64,000 nt of DNA from Acidovorax sp. T1 (GTDB lineage: Bacteria; Pseudomonadota; Gammaproteobacteria; Burkholderiales; Burkholderiaceae_C). Numbering within the stretch: position 1 is the first letter of the stretch; each line of letters begins with the position of its first letter. This document shows, piece after piece, positions 8,854 through 17,648 of the stretch. The position numbers were made by a program, and so were the translations under genes. The notes below the pieces were generated by a model. The model was not told where the DNA came from. It was given only the letters and a program-made list of their open reading frames with translations, and did not search any database. Location of the stretch: positions 3,294,001 to 3,358,000 of the forward strand of contig NZ_CP021648.1 in assembly GCF_002176815.1 (NCBI RefSeq). Direction: 5' to 3'.

Positions 8854-9366
8854 ATGAAAATCGGCGAGCTGGCCACCCTGACCCACACCCCGGTCGAAAC
8901 CATCCGGTTTTACGAACGCGAAGGCTTGCTGCCCGAGGCCGCCCGCACCGGGGGCAACTACCGCATCTACAACGCAGCCCAGGCGGCACGCCTGTCCTTC
9001 ATACGGCATTGCCGGGGCCTGGACATGACGCTGGACGAGATTCGCACCCTGCTGCGCTTCAAGGACGCGCCCACCCGCAACTGCGGCGATGTCAACGCCC
9101 TGCTGGACGCGCACATCGGCCATGTTGCCGCGCGCATCCGTGAGCTGCGCCAGCTCGAAAAGCAGCTCAAGAACCTGCGCGAACAGTGCCACGAGGCGCA
9201 AGACGCCGCCCACTGCGGCATCCTCAATGAGCTGACCGACCTGGCCAACCGGCCAAGCCGCCCGCACCCGGGCCATGTGCACGGCACGCATGCGCGCACA
9301 GCGGCGCACAAGGCCACGACAGCGTCGCAAGAATCCTCTGGCGCCGTGAACAACCCGACAGGCTGA
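8854..9366 (+). CDS. cadR: MerR-family metal sensor of the CadR/PbrR type
   Basis: Cytoplasmic metal-responsive activator of 170 residues. It has an N-terminal winged helix (MKIGELA...VETIRFYERE) and a dimerisation helix. Metal-ligand cysteines are those of CadR-type sensors: RHCRGLDM, RNCGDVN, REQCHE and AHCGIL. The C-terminus is His-rich (HPGHVHGTHAR), as in CadR. The early cysteine seen in some relatives (position 11-14) is Thr-Pro here. ATG 8854 starts the conserved MKIGEL sequence. It should bind the dyad at 8780-8800 and activate the divergent ATPase gene. Confidence 0.92.
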   Translation: MKIGELATLTHTPVETIRFYEREGLLPEAARTGGNYRIYNAAQAARLSFIRHCRGLDMTLDEIRTLLRFKDAPTRNCGDVNALLDAHIGHVAARIRELRQLEKQLKNLREQCHEAQDAAHCGILNELTDLANRPSRPHPGHVHGTHARTAAHKATTASQESSGAVNNPTG

Positions 9367-9457
9367 CAGCCTGGAGGCATCCATCTCAATGACACAAACG
9401 TCACGGTTCAGTCACATACAAGTCGTAACATTCTTGTACACTTTTTATGGCGCCCAC

Positions 9458-10690
9458 ATGTCTGAGTCTTCCGCGTATCTGAGCGACTTCCGGCCCCGCT
9501 TCCGCCAGCCCAGCGCTGCAGACTTGTGCACACCGGCTCCCTGCATGACCACCGAGTCCACCAACGAAAAGGTGCTGGAGACGTTCACGCAGCACCGCGA
9601 GCTGGTCAGCCTGCCGGTGGTAGAGGGCCAACAACCCATCGGTCTGATCAATCGCGACATCTTCCTCTCGCAGATCAGCAAGCCATTTCGCCTGGAACTT
9701 TACGGCCGCAAGAGCTGCATCGCTTTCATGGACAAAGAGCCACTGGTCGTTGATGCATCCATGGACATCGAGACGCTGACCTTCAAGGCCGTCGAGTTCG
9801 GCGAAAAAGCCTTGTCCGACGGCTTCATCATTACCCGCAACAACGAATTTGCCGGCGTGGGCAACGGCCTGCAGCTCATGCGCGCAGTGGCCGACATTCA
9901 GGCCGCGCGCAATCGCCAGATCATGCACAGCATCGAATATGCAAGCGTGATTCAACAGTCTGCCCTGCGCAGCTCGCGCGAAATTCTCTCGCTTGCCTGC
10001 CCCGAGGCCGATCTGGTCTGGGAGCCTCGCGATGTCGTCGGCGGTGATTTCTACCAGTTCAGCGTGGATGACGGCGGCTGGTTTGCCACCGTGGCAGATT
10101 GCACAGGGCACGGTGTTCCGGGCGCCTTCATGACCCTGATCGCCTCCAGCAGCCTGAGCCAGGCGATCAAGGAAAAAGGGGCGCGCGATCCCGCCGCGTT
10201 GCTCGCCATCGTCAACCGCAGCATCAAGCAGATGCTGGGCCAGGTCGGTGGCCAGGACGGCACACCAGGCTCCGACGATGGCATGGATGCCGCATGCTTT
10301 TGGTACGAGCCCGGCACCCGCCAGATGGTTTTTGCCGGAGCCCGCCTTTCGCTGTTCGTGCTGCGCCCCGGCGTCGATCAGGTGGACGTGGTCGAAGGCC
10401 AGCGCAAGGGCGTGGGCTATGTGGACAGCGAACTCGATTACGCCTGGCGCAACGTGGCGGTGGACCTGCCTGCGGGCAGCCTGGTGTTCGCCACCACCGA
10501 CGGGCTGGTGGACCAGGTGGGCGGCCCGCGCGCCATCGCCTTTGGCAAGCGCCGCCTGTGTGAGCTGTTGCGGGGCCTGGCAAGCAGCACCCCTGCCCAG
10601 CTCAATCGCGATGTACTCGCCGCGCTGCAGCAGTGGCAGGGCGAGCACCACCGCCGCGACGACGTGACGTTTTTCTGTTTCCGTACCTGA
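9458..10690 (+). CDS. siaA: SiaA-like PP2C phosphatase with N-terminal CBS domains
   Basis: 410 residues. A SpoIIE/PP2C phosphatase domain (about 185-410) has metal-binding motifs DVVGGDFYQF, VADCTGHGVPGAF, TTDGLVDQ and RRDDVTFF. In the known P. aeruginosa siaABCD pathway, SiaA dephosphorylates SiaC and so permits c-di-GMP synthesis by SiaD. Here residues 30-150 look like a CBS pair (SLPVVEGQQPIGLINRD) and there is no membrane helix, unlike the membrane-bound HAMP-containing SiaA of Pseudomonas. The input signal is therefore probably a cytosolic ligand. It is the first gene of a tight four-gene order that matches siaABCD. ATG 9458 has no clear Shine-Dalgarno sequence. Confidence 0.85.
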   Translation: MSESSAYLSDFRPRFRQPSAADLCTPAPCMTTESTNEKVLETFTQHRELVSLPVVEGQQPIGLINRDIFLSQISKPFRLELYGRKSCIAFMDKEPLVVDASMDIETLTFKAVEFGEKALSDGFIITRNNEFAGVGNGLQLMRAVADIQAARNRQIMHSIEYASVIQQSALRSSREILSLACPEADLVWEPRDVVGGDFYQFSVDDGGWFATVADCTGHGVPGAFMTLIASSSLSQAIKEKGARDPAALLAIVNRSIKQMLGQVGGQDGTPGSDDGMDAACFWYEPGTRQMVFAGARLSLFVLRPGVDQVDVVEGQRKGVGYVDSELDYAWRNVAVDLPAGSLVFATTDGLVDQVGGPRAIAFGKRRLCELLRGLASSTPAQLNRDVLAALQQWQGEHHRRDDVTFFCFRT

Positions 10691-10701
10691 AGAGACTTCG
10701 A

Positions 10702-11274
10702 ATGATCCGCTCTGCCGTTGCCAAGGAATATGGCACCTTCTTCCATCTGGCGCGAGAGCACCAGGTCATTTTTTACTACGTGGGCTACTTCTCGCAAAAC
10801 ATCGTCGCCGCCATGGCAGAGGCGGTGAAATTGCAACTCGAAAGTGCGGGCGTGGCGGGCCCGACGCGACGCAAGCTGTTCTCGTCCTTCGTTGAAATGG
10901 CGCAGAACATCATCCACTACTCGTCCGATGCACTCACCCCCCCCAGCCAGGACAATGGCGAGCTGCGCCACGGCTCGGTCTGCATCCGGCGCGAGGACGA
11001 TGGCAGCTTTCTGTTGCTGTGTGCCAATCCCGTCCACCCCGAAACGGGCGATGCGTTGCGCACGAAGCTGGAAACGCTGACCGGCATGTCGCCCGAAGAA
11101 ATCAAGCAGGCTTACCGCATGACGCTGCGCGAGGAAACGCCCGAGGGCAGCAAAGGTGCCGGCATGGGCCTGCTCACCATGGCCCGGGATGCGCGCGAAC
11201 CCCTGGAATTTGATTTTGCACCGCCCGAAAGCGCCAACGGGTCCGCGGTTTTCTATCTGAAGGCCGCGATCTGA
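10702..11274 (+). CDS. siaB: SiaB-family protein kinase
   Basis: 190 residues, a GHKL-type kinase of the SiaB family (DUF6272). The N-box EMAQNIIHYSSDA and the glycine-rich lid GSKGAGMGLLTMA are visible. The known role is phosphorylation of SiaC, opposing SiaA. ATG 10702 begins 11 bases after the siaA stop. The family assignment rests on gene order plus these motifs. Confidence 0.85.
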   Translation: MIRSAVAKEYGTFFHLAREHQVIFYYVGYFSQNIVAAMAEAVKLQLESAGVAGPTRRKLFSSFVEMAQNIIHYSSDALTPPSQDNGELRHGSVCIRREDDGSFLLLCANPVHPETGDALRTKLETLTGMSPEEIKQAYRMTLREETPEGSKGAGMGLLTMARDAREPLEFDFAPPESANGSAVFYLKAAI

Positions 11275-11306
11275 CGCGCCGGCCCGACAACGAACAGAGA
11301 TCACGA

Positions 11307-11696
11307 ATGGACAACCTCTACATCGCCCCCACACCCAGCTCCCCAGAGGTGGATTTTCGATTTGACACCCACACCCTGGGCCTGCGCGGCGAGTCTTACC
11401 CCGAGAATGCAGCCGCCTTCTACGGCCAGGTCATCGAGCGCCTGAAGGAGTTCCTTGGCACGCTGCAGGACAGCAAGGTAGAAGTGAATATCGCGCTGGC
11501 GTACTTCAACAGCTCCAGCACCAAGATGCTGTTCAATGTGATCGCAGCGCTCGACGAGGCGGCGGAGGCCGGCAACCACATTGCCCTTAACTGGTACCAC
11601 GACGAGGAAGACGACACCATTTTCGAGTTCGGGCAGGAACTGCACGAGGACTTTCCGGCCATTCATTTCGTCAGCCACACGGTGAGACCCGCCTGA
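11307..11696 (+). CDS. siaC: SiaC-family regulator (DUF1987)
   Basis: 129 residues. Full-length match to the SiaC/DUF1987 pattern: an N-terminal LYIAPTPSSPEVDF segment, then the ESYPENA helix and the conserved YFNSSSTK loop at residues 67-73. The corresponding Thr/Ser loop in P. aeruginosa SiaC carries the residue phosphorylated by SiaB, and unphosphorylated SiaC activates the cyclase SiaD. Its TGA stop at 11694-11696 is directly followed by the ATG of the GGDEF gene, so the two are translationally coupled. Confidence 0.9.
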   Translation: MDNLYIAPTPSSPEVDFRFDTHTLGLRGESYPENAAAFYGQVIERLKEFLGTLQDSKVEVNIALAYFNSSSTKMLFNVIAALDEAAEAGNHIALNWYHDEEDDTIFEFGQELHEDFPAIHFVSHTVRPA

Positions 11697-12437
11697 ATGG
11701 ACTCAGCCAAGCCAGCGCCAGATCTTTTCGAGGCCGAGCACCGGTCGATGCTGGATGCCCGTGCCGTTTACGAGACGGGCACTGCGGCAGGGGGTGACGC
11801 GTACCGCCAGGCGCTGGGCGATCTGCTGGCCGCCTATGAGCGCCTGCTGCGCGAGACGCGCCGCCTGGTGCGCCGCAGCGACCGCGCCGAGCTGGAGATG
11901 ACCCTGCTCAACCAGCGCCTGCAGGACCTGGCCACAGAACTCGAATACCGCGCCACGCACGACCCACTGACGGGCGTGCTCAACCGCGCCGCCATCATCG
12001 AGCGCGTCAATCAGCACGCCCTGCAACACGACCTGGCCCTGATCGTGCTGGACATTGACCATTTCAAGCGCGTGAACGACAGCTTTGGCCACCCCGTGGG
12101 GGACACCGTCATTCTGGGCGTTGTGGACAGCCTCAAGGCCGTGGTGCCCCCCAATGCCCTCATCGGCCGCGTCGGCGGGGAAGAATTCACCGTGCTCCTG
12201 CCACAGCAGGAGGCGCAAACGTCAGAGCAGGTTGCCCAATTGATGCGCGAAGCCATCGAGAACCACGCATTCAACCTCCCTGATGGCAGCCGCATCACGG
12301 CCAGCTTCGGTGTGAGCCAGTTGTCACGCGGCGGCAGCTTCGATGACGCCTACGGGCTTGCCGACGAAGCCCTGTACGTCGCCAAACGCGGCGGCCGCAA
12401 CCAGGTAGTGCGTGCGGTCGACACTGTGCCGAGCTAA
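11697..12437 (+). CDS. siaD: Diguanylate cyclase, SiaD-like
   Basis: 246 residues. Residues 30-75 form a probable coiled coil. The GGDEF domain (about 80-240) has the start motif HDPLTGVLNR, the metal-binding DIDHFKRVND segment and an intact active site GGEEF. No RxxD inhibitory site is seen five residues before it. This fits the SiaD-type cyclase that needs SiaC for activity. It has no membrane segment and starts directly at the siaC stop codon. Confidence 0.88.
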   Translation: MDSAKPAPDLFEAEHRSMLDARAVYETGTAAGGDAYRQALGDLLAAYERLLRETRRLVRRSDRAELEMTLLNQRLQDLATELEYRATHDPLTGVLNRAAIIERVNQHALQHDLALIVLDIDHFKRVNDSFGHPVGDTVILGVVDSLKAVVPPNALIGRVGGEEFTVLLPQQEAQTSEQVAQLMREAIENHAFNLPDGSRITASFGVSQLSRGGSFDDAYGLADEALYVAKRGGRNQVVRAVDTVPS

Positions 12438-12454
12438 ATCGCAGGCAGTCCGTG

Positions 12455-14731
12455 ATGCGTGCTGAAATGATGTCCTCCACTACCGCCACAGACCCGTTGC
12501 GCTGTGCAAGCTCGCAACTGCCAGCCTGGCGGGTGCTGGTCATCGACGACGACCCCGAGGTGCATGACGGTATTCGCGACGCATCCGCAGGTCTGAGGCT
12601 GTTTGACCGCCCGCTGGAACTCGTGCATTGCACGCATGGCGATAACGTACGCGCGCTGCTGCTGGGCGAGGCCGACCTGGCCGTGGTGATGATGGACCTG
12701 GTATCGCAGCACGCGGGCGGCGGCCTGGCATTGCTCGATTTCATGCGCCACACCGCCGGCCTGCGCAAGACACGCCTCGTGTTGCGCACGGAAGCCCCGC
12801 ACTGCGTGCCCGATCTGGACACGCTTTTGCGCTATGACATCAGCGACTACCACTCCAAGACCGATTTGACGCCGGATCGCTGGGGGGCCATCGCGGCCAG
12901 ATCCGTGCAAGGCTACCAGCGGTTGTGCGCCTTCGAGGCCAGTCGCCGCAGCATGGAAGCGATCGTGTGCTCCAGCACAGCGCTGCTGGAGCACACCGAT
13001 CTGAGCGCCTTCGCCACCGGGGTCATCACCCAGCTCGCAGCCTTGCTGGGTGTGCCGGGGCAAGCACTGGCCTGTGTTCGGGATACCACGGCAGGTCCAT
13101 CCGGCACCTACCGCGTGCAAGCCGCCACGGGACGTTTCGCGGGCTTGCTGGACTTGCCCATGGCCGCGCTGCCTGATGCGACCATGCTGCGCCTACTGCA
13201 CCGGGCCCTCGACACACGGGGCAACGCGCTGGACAACCCCGTCCAGCCGTTTGCTGCGCCCGGCGTGCTGCCACCGCCCCGCTGCTGCGGCGACAACGTC
13301 TTTGGCGATGACCGCGGACTGGCCCTGTACATCGGCAGCCCCGGCGACCAGGACATGGTGGTGTTCATCGAACTGGCGGACCCGGCCATCGGGCCCGATC
13401 GGCAGTTGCTCGATTTCTTCTGTGTCAGTTTCAGCACCTTGCTGCGCAACCGGGGGTTGCTGGAACGCCTGCGCCGGTCGGCCTATTCCGACCCGCTGGT
13501 CTCGCTGCCCAACCGGGCCTACTTTATTGAGAAGGTGGGTGAATGCGTGCAACGCGGCACGGAAGGCATGATGCTGGCCCTGGTCGATATTGACGACTTC
13601 AGCGCCACCAACGAGATGATGGGGCACCGCTTCGGCGATCGCCTGCTCAGTGCCGTTGCGCAGCGCCTGGCCGAAGTCCTGCCCGCCGGAGTGATGCTGG
13701 CCCGCGTGGGGCCCGACACCTTTGGCATCCTGGGGCCCGCACACATGGTTCCACCACAGCAGCTGCCGGACTGCGTGCGCGACCCGCTGACCATCAACGA
13801 CACGCCCCACAAGGTATCAATGACCTGTGGGTATGTGCTGCTGCCCCAGGGTGCCAGAACGGGCGACGACCTCGTCAAGGACGCAACCATCGCGCTCAAG
13901 CGTGCCAAGCGCGATCACCGCGGTCAGCAACTGCAGTACGCGGCCCACATGGGCGCAGAAGCGAAAGAGCGCGCAGTGCTGCTCTCAGAACTGCGCAAGG
14001 CCATAGAAAACGCTGAGCTGTTTCTGGTTTACCAGCCGCAGGTCGATCTCGAAACGGGCAATGTCATCGGACTGGAAGCCTTGCTGCGCTGGCGCACCGC
14101 CGATGGCCGCCTGGTGCCGCCAGACCAATTCATCCCCGTGGCCGAACATTCGAGCCTGATCCTGCCCCTGGGCCAGAGGGCGCTCGAGATGGCCTGCCAG
14201 ACCCTGCGTGAACTGCAAATGGCCGGACTGGCACCTGCGCGCATGGCGGTCAACGTCTCCGTGGTCCAGCTGCGCGACCCCGGCTTTTTCGACATGGTGT
14301 GCGCCGCACTGTCGGCCAACGGCCTGGCGGGACACCACCTGGAATTGGAAATCACGGAATCCGTGGTGGTCCTGCCCACACAGTTGCTGCAATCCACGCT
14401 GAATGCCCTGCGCGCCCACGGCGTCACCATCGCCATTGACGACTTCGGCACGGGCTACTCCTCGCTGAGTTACCTGGAGCGGCTGCCGCTGGACCGCATC
14501 AAGATCGACCGCACTTTCGTGCAGCAACTGGATGCCCCGCACGGCGGGCGCGTGGCCGAAATGGTGGTGCAGCTGGGACGCAAGCTGGGACTTCAGGTGC
14601 TGGCCGAAGGCATCGAGAACGCTGCTGCATGGCAAGCGCTGCAGGCCATGGGCTGCCACCACGGGCAGGGCTACCACATCGCCTACCCCATGGAAAAAAC
14701 CGACCTTTTGCGCTGGCTGGCGCAATCCTGA
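12455..14731 (+). CDS. Receiver-like (DUF3369-type), degenerate GGDEF and EAL phosphodiesterase
   Basis: 758 residues. Residues 20-145 resemble a receiver domain (VLVIDDDPEVHDG ... VVMMDL). Residues 170-335 resemble the DUF3369 domain. The GGDEF domain (about 343-495) has its signature replaced by VGPDTF, so it is unlikely to make c-di-GMP. The EAL domain (510-755) keeps GLEALLRW, NVSVVQL, ELEITES, IDDFGTGYSSL, KIDRTF and AEGIEN, so phosphodiesterase activity is expected. It starts 17 bases after the siaD-like cyclase gene and is probably in the same operon, pairing synthesis and breakdown of c-di-GMP. ATG 12455 is chosen; GTG 12452 and ATG 12467 are alternatives. Confidence 0.88.
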   Translation: MRAEMMSSTTATDPLRCASSQLPAWRVLVIDDDPEVHDGIRDASAGLRLFDRPLELVHCTHGDNVRALLLGEADLAVVMMDLVSQHAGGGLALLDFMRHTAGLRKTRLVLRTEAPHCVPDLDTLLRYDISDYHSKTDLTPDRWGAIAARSVQGYQRLCAFEASRRSMEAIVCSSTALLEHTDLSAFATGVITQLAALLGVPGQALACVRDTTAGPSGTYRVQAATGRFAGLLDLPMAALPDATMLRLLHRALDTRGNALDNPVQPFAAPGVLPPPRCCGDNVFGDDRGLALYIGSPGDQDMVVFIELADPAIGPDRQLLDFFCVSFSTLLRNRGLLERLRRSAYSDPLVSLPNRAYFIEKVGECVQRGTEGMMLALVDIDDFSATNEMMGHRFGDRLLSAVAQRLAEVLPAGVMLARVGPDTFGILGPAHMVPPQQLPDCVRDPLTINDTPHKVSMTCGYVLLPQGARTGDDLVKDATIALKRAKRDHRGQQLQYAAHMGAEAKERAVLLSELRKAIENAELFLVYQPQVDLETGNVIGLEALLRWRTADGRLVPPDQFIPVAEHSSLILPLGQRALEMACQTLRELQMAGLAPARMAVNVSVVQLRDPGFFDMVCAALSANGLAGHHLELEITESVVVLPTQLLQSTLNALRAHGVTIAIDDFGTGYSSLSYLERLPLDRIKIDRTFVQQLDAPHGGRVAEMVVQLGRKLGLQVLAEGIENAAAWQALQAMGCHHGQGYHIAYPMEKTDLLRWLAQS

Positions 14732-14770
14732 AAAGAGCGCCGGCAGCACGCGTCGGCAGTGGCCCGGGGC

Positions 14771-15766
14771 TCACGCGCCCCCAGGTTTCCTGCGCGCACG
14801 CGGGTGTGCCGCGTCGTACACCTTGGCCAGGTGTTGAAAGTCGAGCCGCGTATAGACCTGCGTGGTGGTGATGTTGGCGTGGCCCAGCAGCTCCTGCACG
14901 GCGCGCAGGTCGCCACTGCTTTGCAGCAGGTGGCTGGCAAACGAGTGGCGCAGCATGTGCGGGTGCACCGGCGTGGTCAGCCCCGCCTGCTGGCTGCGCT
15001 GGCGCAGGCGCAGCCAGATCGACTGCGCCGTGAGCCGCTTGCCGCGCTGGCCGACAAACAGGGCGGTATCGAGCCGCGCCGAGCCCTCACCGCCAAACGG
15101 TGTGGCCCGCAATTGCAGCCAGGCCCCCAGCGCCGCAGTGGCAGCGGTGCCCACCGGCACGGTGCGGCGCTTGCTGCCCTTGCCGAACACATGGGCTTCG
15201 CCCGCCTGCAGATCGACCCAGCCTCGGCCCAAGCGCTGGGTGTCGGCATGGGGGATGGCGTCGAGCCCGGCCAGTTCGCCCACGCGCAGGCCGCAGCCGT
15301 ACAGCAGCTCCACCATGGCCGCATCGCGTGCCTCCAGCCAGGGGTCGGCGCCGGTGTTGTCGAACTCGGCCAGGCGCACGGCGTCGTCCACGCCCAGGGC
15401 CTTGGGCAAAGGCTTGGGCGCCTTGGGCGCGCGCACGTCCTGCACCGGGTTGTGCGCCATCAGCCCCTGCCGCCCGGCCCAAATGAAAAAACCGCGCCAG
15501 CCCGACAGGATGAGCGCAATGCCGCGCCCGCTGCGCCCGCCGCTGTGCATCTGGGCCACAAAGCGGCGGATGTGCGCGCTCGTGAGCTGCAGCAGCGGCA
15601 GGTTCACGCCCGCCGCCAGCTGCGCCAGCTTTTCCAGGTCCAGCGTGTACAGCGTGAGGGTGCGCGCGGCCAGGCGCTTTTCCACGCGCGCATGCTCCAG
15701 GTAGCGCAGCACCAGCGGATCGGGCGCAGCCGCCACGGTGCTTTGCGGCTTGGAGAGGTCAGCCAT
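14771..15766 (-). CDS. xerC: Site-specific tyrosine recombinase XerC
   Basis: XerC works with XerD at dif to resolve chromosome dimers. The 331-residue protein has an N-terminal SAM-like core-binding domain (residues 20-105) and a C-terminal catalytic domain with the tyrosine recombinase residues: YGCGLRVGEL Arg, HPHMLRHSFA His/Arg, GHANITTTQVYT with His and the nucleophilic Tyr. The order xerC, DUF484, dapF matches the conserved proteobacterial dapF-DUF484-xerC cluster. ATG 15766 begins the conserved region; an upstream TTG at 15844 would overlap a structured element. Confidence 0.93.
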   Translation of the reverse strand: MADLSKPQSTVAAAPDPLVLRYLEHARVEKRLAARTLTLYTLDLEKLAQLAAGVNLPLLQLTSAHIRRFVAQMHSGGRSGRGIALILSGWRGFFIWAGRQGLMAHNPVQDVRAPKAPKPLPKALGVDDAVRLAEFDNTGADPWLEARDAAMVELLYGCGLRVGELAGLDAIPHADTQRLGRGWVDLQAGEAHVFGKGSKRRTVPVGTAATAALGAWLQLRATPFGGEGSARLDTALFVGQRGKRLTAQSIWLRLRQRSQQAGLTTPVHPHMLRHSFASHLLQSSGDLRAVQELLGHANITTTQVYTRLDFQHLAKVYDAAHPRARRKPGGA

Positions 15767-15841
15767 GCGCAGGAACCCGGCCAGTGCCTGGGGTGGCGGC
15801 TCAGAGGCTGAGCGTTTTTCGGCCGTGCCCGAAAGGCGCGT

Positions 15842-15924
15842 CAAAACACGCCGGGTCTAGGCGCACAACACAGCCATAGCTCGGGCTATGGCGAGTATTT
15901 GCAACGACGAGCCGGTGTGTTTTG
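15842..15924. repeat. Structured element E1 with CTAGGCGC / GAGTATTT / CAACGACG motifs
   Basis: Outer arms CAAAACACGCCGG (15842-15854) and CCGGTGTGTTTTG (15912-15924) pair at 12 of 13 positions. Between them lie CTAGGCGC (15857-15864), a perfect inner hairpin GCCATAG / CTATGGC (15873-15879, 15886-15892), GAGTATTT (15893-15900) and GCAACGACG. The same motif order occurs at 59510-59611 with quite different arms. It lies between the DUF484 stop and xerC. Confidence 0.75.
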
Positions 15925-15962
15925 GCGTGCAAGGCGGGCATGGATGAAAGACTCTCAGCCTC

Positions 15963-16658
15963 TCAGTGCAAACGCAGCAATGCCGCGCTGGCCAGCTCGG
16001 CCATGCGCGACAAGAAGTCGGTGCCCATGGTGGCGTCAAAGCGCTGCGGGTCGGGCGAGCCCAGCACCAGCAGGCCGAACGCCGGCGCAGCGCTGTCCAC
16101 GGCGCCTTCGCGCAGCGGCAGCAGGGCCAGCGACTGGGCCGCCGCACCATCCTCCTGTGCCAGCCAGACCGCAGGTTCAAACCCCAGGTTGGGGCCGCAG
16201 AACGGCATGGTCAGCGAGGTGGCGAACGCACGGGCGTCTTCGCTGGCGCCCTGGGCAAAGTCGGCGTCGATATAGGCCCCCGAAACTCCCCAGACCCGCA
16301 CGGCGGCCTGCGGCACATCGAACAGGGTGCGCACGCCGTCCACCACGGCCTGGGGCAGGTCCATGGGGTCGCGCACTTGCAGCAGGGCGCTGGCCCAATG
16401 GTCCACCTTGGTGGCGATGGCGGCATTCTCATGGCTGTTGCGCACCATGTCCATGATGCGCTGCTCCAGCCCCTTGATCTTCTCGCGCAGCATTTCGGCC
16501 TGGCGCTCCTGCAGGCTCACGGCCCGTGCGCCGTGGGGGCTGGTGATCTGCACGCTGGCCAGCACCTCGGCGTGGCGCTCGAAAAATCCGGGCGTCTGGA
16601 TGAGGAACTGGGCGATGTCGTCTTCAGTGATGGGCGAGATGGGGGAACTGGTGGTCAT
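15963..16658 (-). CDS. DUF484 family protein, GAF-like
   Basis: 231 residues. The N-terminus [21 protein letters not shown] is typical of DUF484, followed by a coiled-coil segment (residues 50-75) and a GAF-like domain (90-225). The family is of unknown biochemical function and is regularly encoded between dapF and xerC. Its ATG overlaps the dapF stop (ATGA at 16655-16658), so it is translated from the dapF message. Confidence 0.9.
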   Translation of the reverse strand: MTTSSPISPITEDDIAQFLIQTPGFFERHAEVLASVQITSPHGARAVSLQERQAEMLREKIKGLEQRIMDMVRNSHENAAIATKVDHWASALLQVRDPMDLPQAVVDGVRTLFDVPQAAVRVWGVSGAYIDADFAQGASEDARAFATSLTMPFCGPNLGFEPAVWLAQEDGAAAQSLALLPLREGAVDSAAPAFGLLVLGSPDPQRFDATMGTDFLSRMAELASAALLRLH

Positions 16659-17533
16659 AACGTGTCAGGGAGTTCGATCTGGCCGTCAAAAACTGTTATG
16701 GCCGGACCGGTCATGAAAACGGAGTCGGCCTCGTGGCCGCTCCAGGCAATGGTGAGCAGGCCGCCGCGCGTGTGCACATCCACCTGCGCATCGAGCAGCC
16801 CCAGGCGAATTCCCGCCGCCACGGCAGCGCAGGCGCCCGTGCCGCAGGCCAGGGTTTCGCCCGCGCCGCGCTCGAACACGCGCAGGCGCACATGGCCGCG
16901 GTCCACGATCTGCAAGTAACCGGCATTCACCCGGCGCGGAAAGCGCGGGTGCGATTCGATCAGCGGGCCGGTCTGCGCCACGGGCGCGGTGTCCACATCC
17001 TCCACCAGCTGCACGGCGTGCGGATTGCCCATGGACACAACCGCTACAAATATAGGAGCTGCTTGCGCTTTATCAGCAAGGGCTAGAGGCCATTTTTGCC
17101 CCAAATCCTGGACCACCGGCGTAAGGCCGGTCGCATCAAAGGGCACCCGTGCCGCATCGAACACCGGGCGGCCCATGTCCACCGTCACGCGGCCGTCGGG
17201 CGTGCGCCGGGGCGCAATCACGCCCGAGAGCGTCTGCACACGGATGGTGTCCTTGGCGGTCAGGCCCTTGTCGTACACATAGCGCGCAAAGCAGCGCGCG
17301 CCGTTGCCGCACTGCTCCACCTCGCCGCCATCGGCGTTGTGGATCACGTATTCAAAATCAATGCCTTCGCCCGGCGAGGGCCGCACGGTGAGGATCTGGT
17401 CGGCACCCACGCCGAAGTGGCGGTCGGCCAGCAGGCGGTAGTGCGCTGGCGTCAGGCCCAGGCGGCCCTCGGTTTCGTCGAGCACCACGAAATCGTTGCC
17501 CGCGCCCTGCATTTTGGTGAAGCGAATCTGCAT
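16655..17533 (-). CDS. dapF: Diaminopimelate epimerase
   Basis: DapF converts LL-DAP to meso-DAP for lysine and peptidoglycan synthesis in the cytoplasm. The start [15 protein letters not shown] and both catalytic cysteines ([10 protein letters not shown] and LACGTGACA) are present. At 292 residues it is about 18 longer than the E. coli enzyme. The excess lies at about residues 145-164 ([19 protein letters not shown]), just before [10 protein letters not shown], and is encoded by an in-frame copy of the hairpin repeat at 17042-17097. It heads the dapF-DUF484-xerC cluster. ATG 17533 is the conserved start. Confidence 0.95.
   Translation of the reverse strand: MQIRFTKMQGAGNDFVVLDETEGRLGLTPAHYRLLADRHFGVGADQILTVRPSPGEGIDFEYVIHNADGGEVEQCGNGARCFARYVYDKGLTAKDTIRVQTLSGVIAPRRTPDGRVTVDMGRPVFDAARVPFDATGLTPVVQDLGQKWPLALADKAQAAPIFVAVVSMGNPHAVQLVEDVDTAPVAQTGPLIESHPRFPRRVNAGYLQIVDRGHVRLRVFERGAGETLACGTGACAAVAAGIRLGLLDAQVDVHTRGGLLTIAWSGHEADSVFMTGPAITVFDGQIELPDTL
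17042..17097 (+). repeat. Hairpin repeat, copy 2, in frame inside dapF
   Basis: Plus strand CGCTACAAATATAGGAGCTG, then CTTGCGCTTTATCAGCAAGG and GCTAGAGGCCATTTTT. It is nearly identical in its core to the intergenic copy at 53561-53618 and is read antisense by dapF without a stop. Confidence 0.85.
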
Positions 17534-17648
17534 GGGCTGGATTATCGTCGGTGGGCTGCCAATCACCTCGGGCAGCGCCGGTTTCACTGCCGGATTAGTC
17601 TTGCGCTCTTGTGGCGCCGCTGTGGCTGCCACCCGCCAGGACACCTCC

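Noticed and set aside
6836..8857. A 673-residue open frame on the plus strand opposite the metal ATPase
   Set aside because: Composition is that of an antisense shadow; the minus-strand gene has every P-type ATPase motif.
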